NCBI GenBank assembly: GCA_035319185.1
Contig: DATHDF010000044.1
Span: 1-34,115 of the forward strand
Length of the DNA: 34,115 nt
Reading direction: 5' to 3'
From: Fen-1308 sp035319185
GTDB lineage: Bacteria > Nitrospirota > Thermodesulfovibrionia > Thermodesulfovibrionales > Dissulfurispiraceae
The position numbers and the translations under genes were made by a program. Below the pieces are notes generated by a model, which was not told the DNA's origin, made no database searches, and worked only from the letters and a program-made list of their open reading frames with translations. The number at the start of each line of letters is the position of its first letter. Position 1 is the stretch's first letter. Positions 14,916 to 21,981 of the stretch are shown piece by piece.

Positions 14916-16261
14916 GGAAAACTCCGGTCGACACCGGTTTTGCCGAACGGCTCCTGCAAATCGCCCTTGACGGAGGCGCCGATGAAGCCGAAGTCTATGC
15001 CACCCTGTCTCGCAACCTCAGCGTTGAAGTAAAGGACCGGCTCATCGATACGCTGGAGAAGTCCGACACCATAGGTTACTCGCTGAGGATATTCAAGGAT
15101 AAACGACTGGGCTTCTCGTACTCGACCGACCCTGGCGAACTGACTGCCGTGGCGGCCCGCGCTATAGAGGCTTCTAAATTTACCGAGCCTGACGATGCCA
15201 ATGAATTGCCGTCACCCTCCGGTTTTTCGGATGTTTCAGTCTATGATGCCTCGATATCGTCGCTTGAGGAAACCGCTGCCGTGGATATGATCGTTGCAAT
15301 GGAGAGCGCGGCTCTCGACAGCGACCGACGCATCACAAAGACCAGGAATGCTTCAGGCAGTTTCAGCGTTGGGCAGACCAGGATAATGAACTCAAAGGGA
15401 ATAGATTTCGAATTCACGTCCTCCGCCTGTTCAGCCCACATCATGGCGGTCGCAGAGCAAAGCGGCGAAAGCCAGATGGGATGGGACTATCAGGGAAGCA
15501 GATTTCTGGGTGACATGACAGTCGAACTCATAGGGCGGACAGCCGCATCCAGGGCGTTAGAGATGCTCGGCGCCGAAAAGATGGCGCCCCTAAGGGGCTT
15601 CGTACTCCTGGATTCGGCTGTGGCCGCGGAATTCATAGGAATACTTGCCTCGGCCCTGTCATCGGATGCAGTCCGGAAGAGAAAATCCATGCTTGCAGGA
15701 AAAATAGGCGAAAGCGTGATAAGCCCAAGGCTGAATCTTGTTGACAGCGGCATTCTGGCAGGCAAGTTGGGCAGCCGTCCGGTGGATGCGGAGGGAGTAG
15801 CCACAACAGAGAAAACGCTTATTGAAAAAGGTGTTCTGAGGGGCTTCATTTATAATACATATAATGCGCGGAAGGACAATGTTGCATCTACCGGCAATGC
15901 AGTCAGGGGCGGCTTTACCGGACTTCCAGGCGTCGGTCCGGGCAACATTTTTCTTGCGCCGACTTCTAAAGAGTTCAGCAAGGATATTTCGGGTCTGATC
16001 GGTATGGTGGATAATGGTATATATGTCACCGAGACGATGGGCATGCATACTGCGAATCCGATTTCCGGAGAATATTCGGTCGGTGTAACAGGCCTCAAGA
16101 TCGAAGGCGGGACATTGGCGCGCCCGATCAAGGAAGCGGTGATTTCAGGCAACATTCTCAAACTTTTCGGCAGTATAGTCATGATTGGTGATGAATCACG
16201 CTTTTATGGTAATATTAAGTCTTCACATCTCCTCGCAGAGGATATCGACATCAGCGGATAG
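14912..16261 (+). CDS. pmbA: PmbA/TldE-type subunit of the TldD/TldE metalloprotease
   Basis: The 449-aa protein belongs to the TldD/PmbA family (MGMHTANPISGEYSVGVTGLKIEGG near the C-terminus). It lacks the HExxxH zinc motif of TldD, so it is the TldE (PmbA) type. In characterised systems the TldD-TldE heterodimer degrades unfolded peptides and trims modified peptides such as microcin B17 precursor and CcdA. No tldD is in this window, so the partner must be elsewhere, or the subunit works alone. Translation is coupled to queD by an ATGA overlap. The acyl-CoA dehydrogenase follows 38 bases downstream. Confidence 0.92.
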   Translation: MRKTPVDTGFAERLLQIALDGGADEAEVYATLSRNLSVEVKDRLIDTLEKSDTIGYSLRIFKDKRLGFSYSTDPGELTAVAARAIEASKFTEPDDANELPSPSGFSDVSVYDASISSLEETAAVDMIVAMESAALDSDRRITKTRNASGSFSVGQTRIMNSKGIDFEFTSSACSAHIMAVAEQSGESQMGWDYQGSRFLGDMTVELIGRTAASRALEMLGAEKMAPLRGFVLLDSAVAAEFIGILASALSSDAVRKRKSMLAGKIGESVISPRLNLVDSGILAGKLGSRPVDAEGVATTEKTLIEKGVLRGFIYNTYNARKDNVASTGNAVRGGFTGLPGVGPGNIFLAPTSKEFSKDISGLIGMVDNGIYVTETMGMHTANPISGEYSVGVTGLKIEGGTLARPIKEAVISGNILKLFGSIVMIGDESRFYGNIKSSHLLAEDIDISG

Positions 16262-16299
16262 GCAGATCGCTATTTATTTGGTTACGGAGGGAATTTTCG

Positions 16300-17457
16300 A
16301 TGGATTATTTCTTGACTGAAGAACAGCAAATGATACGGGACCTCGCGGCGCAGATCGCAGAGGAGAAGATTGTTCCGGTCAGAGCTGAACTTGACGAGAC
16401 TGGAGAGTTCCCCTGGGAGATAATAAAAGTGCTTGCTCAGTCTGACATGCTGGGCCTCTTCATTCCGGAAGAATACGGAGGACTCGGAAAAGGTTGCCTT
16501 GAACTTTGCATTGCGGTTGAAGAGCTCTCAAAGGCATGCGTCGGCGTATCGACCTCCTATGCCGCCAACGCGCTGGGAACATTCCCGATACTGCTTTTCG
16601 GCACCGATGAACAGAAAAAGAAATATCTTTCTGATATCGCCGCAGGCAAGAGACTGGTAGCTTTCGGCCTTACCGAAGCCAACGCCGGCAGCGATGCAAG
16701 CGGGATCCAGACCACTGCCAAGCTGGAGGGAGATTATTACGTTCTGAACGGGACTAAACAGTGGATAACCAATGGCAGCGTTGCAGACATCTATTCAGTA
16801 ATCGCGATTACCGATAAATCCAAAGGACCGCGCGGCGCGTCCGCATTCATAGTGGAAAAAGGCACGCCGGGCTTCAGCTTCGGCAAGAAAGAGAACAAGA
16901 TGGGCATACGTTGCTCCATCACTACCGAACTGATATTCGACAATTGCCGCATACCCAAAGAGAACATCCTCGGCAAAGAGGGCATGGGCTTCATCGTCGC
17001 GATGAAAACTCTCGATGCCTCGCGCACAGGCGTTGGTGCGCAGGGGTTGGGCGTTGCTCAGGGCGCATTTGATGAAGCAGTCAAATTCGCCCGCCAGCGC
17101 GTTCAGTTCGGCCATCCGGTAATAAGCTTTCAGGCAGTTCAGCACATGCTGGCTGACATGGCTATCGAAATCGAGGCTGCCAGGGCACTGATCTACTCGG
17201 TTGCCCGTTTCATCGATAGCGGGGCCAAGGACGTTTCAAGAGAGTCAGCCTGCGCCAAGACCTTTGCAACTGATCTGGGAATGCGCGTTACAACAAATGC
17301 ATTGCAGGTCATGGGCGGATCGGGTTACATGAAAGAATATCCGGTTGAAAAGATGATGCGGGACGCAAAAATACTTCAGATTTATGAAGGCACAAACCAG
17401 ATCCAGAGAAACGTAATCGGTCAGGCCATCATAAGGGAAGCCGCGAAGAAGAAATAA
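16300..17457 (+). CDS. Acyl-CoA dehydrogenase (short-chain/butyryl type)
   Basis: The 385-aa flavoenzyme has the family order: N-terminal helical domain, FAD loop FGLTEANAGSDASG, WITNG strand, and C-terminal helices with the catalytic Glu E363 in QIYEGTNQIQRN, the position used by short-chain and butyryl-CoA dehydrogenases. It removes two hydrogens from an acyl-CoA and passes them to an electron-transfer flavoprotein. No etfAB, thiolase or hydratase gene adjoins it, so substrate and direction are open. GGAGGG lies 8 bases before the ATG. It is last in the hpt-queD-pmbA group and converges on cydB over a strong hairpin. Confidence 0.94.
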   Translation: MDYFLTEEQQMIRDLAAQIAEEKIVPVRAELDETGEFPWEIIKVLAQSDMLGLFIPEEYGGLGKGCLELCIAVEELSKACVGVSTSYAANALGTFPILLFGTDEQKKKYLSDIAAGKRLVAFGLTEANAGSDASGIQTTAKLEGDYYVLNGTKQWITNGSVADIYSVIAITDKSKGPRGASAFIVEKGTPGFSFGKKENKMGIRCSITTELIFDNCRIPKENILGKEGMGFIVAMKTLDASRTGVGAQGLGVAQGAFDEAVKFARQRVQFGHPVISFQAVQHMLADMAIEIEAARALIYSVARFIDSGAKDVSRESACAKTFATDLGMRVTTNALQVMGGSGYMKEYPVEKMMRDAKILQIYEGTNQIQRNVIGQAIIREAAKKK

Positions 17458-17459
17458 CC

Positions 17460-17494
17460 TGCGGCAGAGACTGGTGATCCACCCTTCTGCCGCA
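17460..17494. terminator. Hairpin between convergent acyl-CoA dehydrogenase and cydB genes
   Basis: TGCGGCAGA (17460-17468) pairs perfectly with TCTGCCGCA (17486-17494). Inside, GGTG (17473-17476) pairs with CACC (17480-17483) for a second short stem. No long T-tract follows on either strand (the minus strand has GGTTATTTCTTC). A shared bidirectional terminator is the best reading from its position. Confidence 0.5.
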
Positions 17495-17506
17495 TCAATA
17501 CCATCC

Positions 17507-18532
17507 TTAGTACACCCCACCTCGCTTTATATCGGCCGGATCGATCTTCTTTTTGAAGACAAGATAGTTCCACGACTGATACGCAATTACAATCGGCACA
17601 AATATCAAAGCCACTACCGTCATAATCTTCAGAGTGTATGGGCTCGATGAAGAGTTAAATATAGTCAGACTGTACCTGGGATCGATACTCGAAGGGATCA
17701 GGTTCGGGAAAAGGCCTATGACCCCGGTAAAAGTCACCAGGAGAATCAAGACACATGAAGACGCAAAAGATTGAAGCAATGCCTGCCTGGCTAAAAAAAT
17801 CTTTATCCCCAGAAGGGCTGCCACCGCAATTACAGGTACTATGAAAAGCGGCGGGGTATTCATGAAATTAGAATATAGGCCGGTCTCATACCCGGTCATT
17901 ACCAGAAATGCAACTGCCGCCAGCAGCAGCGGATACCATATCTTATGAGCCAGTCTTGACGCCCTCTCGCCGATATCTCCGCTTGTTTTGAAACCTATCC
18001 AGAGGGCCCCGTGCATCACGAAAAGAAGCACGAAAAAAACGCCCGTAAGCAGTCCGTAAGGATTCAGCAGCGACAGAAGACTGCCATGATAACCATCAGC
18101 ATCCATAGGCAGGCCCCTGAATATGTTGCCGAAGGCCACGCCGAAAAGCAGCGCAGGCAAAAAACTGCTTACAGCAAAAGCATACTCCCAGTTGCGGCGC
18201 CAAATTGCGCCTTCCTCTTTCCCCCGCAACTCTATCGACACTCCCCTGACGATCAGCGAAAAAAGTATAAGCAAAAGGGCCGTGTACAGGTAGCTGAACA
18301 TAAGGGCATATGTCGTGGGGAATGCCGCAAACGTCGCTCCACCGGCAGTCAGGAGCCAGACTTCATTGCCGTCCCACACCGGGCCGATGCTGCCCATAAT
18401 AGCGCCTCGCTCAGCGTCATTCCTGCCGATGAACCTGTGAAGCATGCCAACGCCAAGGTCAAAACCGTCCAGCATAAAATAGACAGCCCACAGAACAGCC
18501 CAAAGGACGAACCATATGATCTGGAATTCCAT
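17507..18532 (-). CDS. cydB: Cytochrome bd ubiquinol/menaquinol oxidase subunit II
   Basis: The 341-aa membrane protein begins MEFQIIWFVLWAVLWAVYFMLDGFDLGVGML, the CydB signature with the conserved DGFDLG, and continues with GPVWDGNEVWLLTAGGATFAAFP. CydB supports CydA in the oxidase that reduces oxygen to water with quinol. The start is ATG 18532, with GGAGG 7 bases upstream inside the end of cydA; the open frame back to 18673 is read-through of cydA. One base separates it from the cydA stop. No cydX-like small gene follows before the convergent hairpin, and no cydCD are near. Confidence 0.96.
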   Translation of the reverse strand: MEFQIIWFVLWAVLWAVYFMLDGFDLGVGMLHRFIGRNDAERGAIMGSIGPVWDGNEVWLLTAGGATFAAFPTTYALMFSYLYTALLLILFSLIVRGVSIELRGKEEGAIWRRNWEYAFAVSSFLPALLFGVAFGNIFRGLPMDADGYHGSLLSLLNPYGLLTGVFFVLLFVMHGALWIGFKTSGDIGERASRLAHKIWYPLLLAAVAFLVMTGYETGLYSNFMNTPPLFIVPVIAVAALLGIKIFLARQALLQSFASSCVLILLVTFTGVIGLFPNLIPSSIDPRYSLTIFNSSSSPYTLKIMTVVALIFVPIVIAYQSWNYLVFKKKIDPADIKRGGVY

Positions 18533-18533
18533 T

Positions 18534-19895
18534 TTAAGCCTCCTTGCTGCCGGCAGCTGCGGCCGGGTTCGCGATATTCGAAGGCCCGATTCCAGGACCC
18601 TTTTTGGCGTTCTTGACCAAGAGGTAAATATCCACCACCGCCAGAAATCCGTACAGCAGCGTAAAGCCTGCAAGCGAGCCCATTACCTGCTCGACTGAAA
18701 CTGCTTTTGACGCGGCGTCGGATGTCTTCAACAGGCCGTAGACAATCCAGGGTTGGCGTCCCACCTCAGCAACTATCCAGCCGATCTGATTGGCGATATA
18801 CGGAAGGGGAATTGCATAAAGCATAATTTTCAAAAAAAGCGGATATGATTCCAGAGAGTCTTTCTTTGCCAGCAGCCAGGCCATGAAGCTCAGAAGCATG
18901 AACAGTATTCCGAGCGCGGCCATAGACCTGAAGCTGGCAAACGTTGCAGTTACAGGAGGCCTTAATCCTTCCGGAAAATCCTTCAAGCCTTTAACCTCCG
19001 CATTTCCATCATGATAGGCGAGCATGCTTAGCCCCTTCGGAATGCTTAAGGCTTCCACGGAATTTCTTTGCTGAGAAGCGTCGGGCACCACAAGCAGATG
19101 ATAAGGCGCAGCTTTCTGCGTTTCCCACACCGCTTCCATCGCCGCAAACTTGGTCGGCTGTGTCGTCGCAACCTCGACCGCGTGAAAGTCGCCGGTAATA
19201 AAGACCAGCAGAGATGAAACAAGACCGAATGACGCAGCCGTCCGGAACGACGCCTTGAAAAAAGGCACGTTGCTCTTCCTGAGAAGATGATATGCCGATA
19301 TCCCCATTACGAAAAAAGCTGCTACGACATAACCTGCGATCACCGTATGGAAAAACTTCGACCATCCGTAACTGTTGGTAACAAGCGCCCAGAAATCGAC
19401 CATCTCTGCCCGCCCGTTCCTGAGGACATAGCCTACCGGCTTTTGCATCCAGCCATTGGCCAGGAGTATCCATAGGGCTGAGAGACTGGCTGCAATAGCG
19501 ACTATCCAGATAGAGGCTGCATGAAGCTGCTTCGAAACCCTGTCCCGCCCGAAGATCCACAAGCCGATGAATGTTGATTCGAGGAAGAAGGCGAGCGTAG
19601 CCTCAATTGCCAGCGGCGCTCCAAAAATATCGCCGACATACCTGGAGTACTCGGCCCAGTTCATCCCAAACTGAAACTCAAGCGTTATTCCGGTAACTAC
19701 TCCGAGGGCAAAGTTGATCAGAAACAGCTTGCCCCAGAATTTCGACATATCGAGATACATATTGTTGCCGGTGCGAACATATCTTGTTTCCATGAATGCA
19801 ACCAGCAATGACAGCCCCAGCGTCAACGGCACGAAGATAAAATGAAATCCAGCTGTTACCGCGAACTGGATCCTGCTCAGCATCACTGTGTCCAT
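18534..19895 (-). CDS. cydA: Cytochrome bd oxidase subunit I
   Basis: The 453-aa membrane protein has the heme ligands H18 (TAGFHFIF), H183 (WSKFFHTVIAG) and likely M325 (FRSM), plus the membrane glutamates E98 and E106. The quinol (Q) loop contains TTQPTKFAAMEAVWETQ and lacks the long C-terminal insertion of E. coli CydA, so it is the short-Q-loop (CydA-S) type. It is a high-affinity terminal oxidase, suited to low oxygen or oxygen defence in a microaerophile or anaerobe. AGGAGG precedes the ATG by 5 bases, 14 bases after the ubiB stop, so ubiB, cydA and cydB probably share a transcript. Confidence 0.96.
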   Translation of the reverse strand: MDTVMLSRIQFAVTAGFHFIFVPLTLGLSLLVAFMETRYVRTGNNMYLDMSKFWGKLFLINFALGVVTGITLEFQFGMNWAEYSRYVGDIFGAPLAIEATLAFFLESTFIGLWIFGRDRVSKQLHAASIWIVAIAASLSALWILLANGWMQKPVGYVLRNGRAEMVDFWALVTNSYGWSKFFHTVIAGYVVAAFFVMGISAYHLLRKSNVPFFKASFRTAASFGLVSSLLVFITGDFHAVEVATTQPTKFAAMEAVWETQKAAPYHLLVVPDASQQRNSVEALSIPKGLSMLAYHDGNAEVKGLKDFPEGLRPPVTATFASFRSMAALGILFMLLSFMAWLLAKKDSLESYPLFLKIMLYAIPLPYIANQIGWIVAEVGRQPWIVYGLLKTSDAASKAVSVEQVMGSLAGFTLLYGFLAVVDIYLLVKNAKKGPGIGPSNIANPAAAAGSKEA

Positions 19896-19909
19896 TTGTC
19901 CCTCCTATG

Positions 19910-21607
19910 TCAGAGTCTGCCCGATCGTATTATGGAAACGAGCAGCCAGAGGCCCAGGAAAAAGGCCACTGCAAAAGTTATGATGCCCAGGAAAGAGAGC
20001 CCGAAAACCGTCGGAACTACGCCCGCAGCATGCATTATCGCAGAACTCAGTATTATCGCGCTCACAATCATTGCAAAGGCTATCCTGTTGCTCGCCCTGT
20101 CCATGTCCTTCATAAACTCAGGCAGATTTACGTGATACATCTTGATCTGCAGATCGTCCCTGGAGGCCTTTCGCACAAGCCGCTTGATCTGTCCCGGGAA
20201 GATCCTCACCAGCTCGGAGAACTCCCTTATGTTCCTCTTGCCGATGCTGAATATCCTTGAGGGGTCCATATGTTTGACGGCCAGCTTTGAAGCGAACGGT
20301 TCCGAAGCCGCTATTATATCTATCTCAGGGTCCAGCTGCCTGCATAGATTTTCAAGAAGCATCAGGGTTTTGTCGATCAGAAGCAGCTCGGGAGGAATCC
20401 TGAGATTGTATTTAATCGCAAGTCGCGTGACGGTATCTATGAATTCAGTGAAACGGATGTCCTGAAGCTGGAGTCCGTAGAGCGGCTCCAGCAGGTCGCT
20501 CAGGTCTGCCTTGAATTCGCGTCTGAAGGATTCGACATCGGCATCGTCCGGCACCATCCCCAGCTCGATATAATAGTCAACCAGATTGTCAAAGTCCCTT
20601 TTCACCAAGGACATAAAGGTCCCGGAGATAATCTCCTTCAATTCATCAGACACCCTGCCCACAATCCCGAAATCGATAAATGCGAGCGTGCCGTCGCTTT
20701 CTATAAGGATGTTGCCTGGATGCGGGTCAGCATGGAAAAAGCCGAATTCAAGAATCTGTCTGAAATAGATATCGAGCGCGCGGCGGGCAAGCATCTTCTT
20801 GTTGATGCCGAGCCTGTCGATCTCAGCAATATGGTCAATCCTGACGCCGTCGATCATATCAAGCACAAGTACCCGCTCCGTGCTCAGATCACCGTATATT
20901 TTCGGAATATGGATTCCCTCGACCCCGCCGAGTTGTCTGTGAAAGCGCACGCAGTTTCTAGCTTCTTCAACGAAGTTCAGTTCTTTTCTGACTGTGCGGG
21001 AAAATTCCTCAACAATCCCGGACGGATTGAAAAATCTGCTTTCGGGGACATTATTTTCAAGCAGCTCCGATACAAACGACATGATATGTATATCGGACTC
21101 GATATGCTCGCGAATATTAGGCCGTTGAACCTTGACGACAACCCTGCGTCCGTCAAGCAGGACCGCCTTGTGCACCTGCGCTATCGACGCAGCGGCAACC
21201 GGTGTTTCTTCAAAGTTGGCAAACACGGCGTCCAATGGTCTGCGAAGGTCCTGCTCAATGATCTCTCTAACATCTCGCACTGCAAACGGCGGAACTTCAT
21301 CCTGCAATTTTTTCAGCTCGTCTGCATACCGTTCGGTAATAAGGTCAGGTCTTGATGACAGGAGTTGCGCAAGTTTGATAAACGACGGCCCAAGTTCGGC
21401 AAAGGCCTTCCTCAGACTTTGTGCAGCAGTCAACCCCTCAAGAGGCGCCCAGGCCCCGAATGACTTCAGCCTGTTCCTGAATGGAATGTATCTGCCGAGA
21501 TGCGCCTGGTCTATGACCTGTCCGAACCCGTATTTCAGGAATACGTTTACAATCTGCTGGAGCCTTCGCGCAGAGCGGTATTTTCTGGCAAGCCCGGGGA
21601 TGTCCAC
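19910..21607 (-). CDS. ubiB: UbiB/AarF/COQ8-type ABC1 atypical kinase
   Basis: A protein of about 565 aa with ABC1-kinase motifs: LGPSFIKLAQLLSSRPDLI (the KxGQ region), AAASIAQVHKA (A-rich loop), VVVKVQRPNI (ATP Lys), HADPHPGNILI and FIDFGIVG (DFG-like). Two C-terminal transmembrane segments follow. UbiB/COQ8 proteins are membrane ATPases needed for quinone synthesis or transport. The usual KxGQ motif reads KLAQ (residues 78-81). The start is taken as GTG 21607, which gives a normal family N-terminus; the open frame to 21700 overlaps the phasin-like gene. The ribosome site is poor. It lies directly upstream of cydAB, which oxidises quinol, so a quinone role in the same operon is plausible. 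Confidence 0.9.
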   Translation of the reverse strand: MDIPGLARKYRSARRLQQIVNVFLKYGFGQVIDQAHLGRYIPFRNRLKSFGAWAPLEGLTAAQSLRKAFAELGPSFIKLAQLLSSRPDLITERYADELKKLQDEVPPFAVRDVREIIEQDLRRPLDAVFANFEETPVAAASIAQVHKAVLLDGRRVVVKVQRPNIREHIESDIHIMSFVSELLENNVPESRFFNPSGIVEEFSRTVRKELNFVEEARNCVRFHRQLGGVEGIHIPKIYGDLSTERVLVLDMIDGVRIDHIAEIDRLGINKKMLARRALDIYFRQILEFGFFHADPHPGNILIESDGTLAFIDFGIVGRVSDELKEIISGTFMSLVKRDFDNLVDYYIELGMVPDDADVESFRREFKADLSDLLEPLYGLQLQDIRFTEFIDTVTRLAIKYNLRIPPELLLIDKTLMLLENLCRQLDPEIDIIAASEPFASKLAVKHMDPSRIFSIGKRNIREFSELVRIFPGQIKRLVRKASRDDLQIKMYHVNLPEFMKDMDRASNRIAFAMIVSAIILSSAIMHAAGVVPTVFGLSFLGIITFAVAFFLGLWLLVSIIRSGRL

Positions 21608-21617
21608 CGCAACAGCG

Positions 21618-21941
21618 CTACTGCGCCTTATCGGGACCCTGCGCGTTTTCGAGGGCGCTGATCCTCGCAGACAATTTCTGAATTTGCTCGCTGAGAGCAT
21701 CTATATCGGTCTTCGTCGGAATGCTCATCTTTTCGAGCGTCCTGGGGATGATCCCCGCCACTATCTCATTCAACTCAGATGTGCTCTTGTCGGCCTTCTC
21801 CGACCATTCTTTTACCAGTTTGGCTCCCTGTGATTCACTCAGTTCCCCGCGCTTGACGAGATCGTCTACAAAATCCTTCATCTTTTCCTGTACGCCGAAC
21901 CCGGCCAGAACGGCGTTTCTCAACAGATCGAAAACAGTCAT
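21618..21941 (-). CDS. Phasin-like small helical protein
   Basis: The 107-aa protein resembles the phasin family of poly(hydroxyalkanoate) granule proteins: MTVFDLLRNAVLAGFGVQEKMKDFVDDLVKRGELSE, a long amphipathic helical body, and a C-terminal heptad-like coiled coil (IDALSEQIQKLSARISALENAQ). No PHA synthase or depolymerase is in this window. It ends 10 bases before the proposed ubiB start and follows alaS by 40 bases. It may serve UbiB or the membrane rather than PHA granules; that is inference from position. GGAGG lies 5 bases before the ATG. A short hairpin (21958-21974) lies upstream. Confidence 0.8.
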   Translation of the reverse strand: MTVFDLLRNAVLAGFGVQEKMKDFVDDLVKRGELSESQGAKLVKEWSEKADKSTSELNEIVAGIIPRTLEKMSIPTKTDIDALSEQIQKLSARISALENAQGPDKAQ

Positions 21942-21981
21942 GCATGCCTCCGTTATCCTGTAAGGGCTTTACAGCGAGCCC

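Noticed and set aside
21958..21974. 6-bp inverted repeat between alaS and the phasin-like gene, considered as terminator
   Set aside because: Short stem, no T-tract, and the neighbouring genes look cotranscribed.
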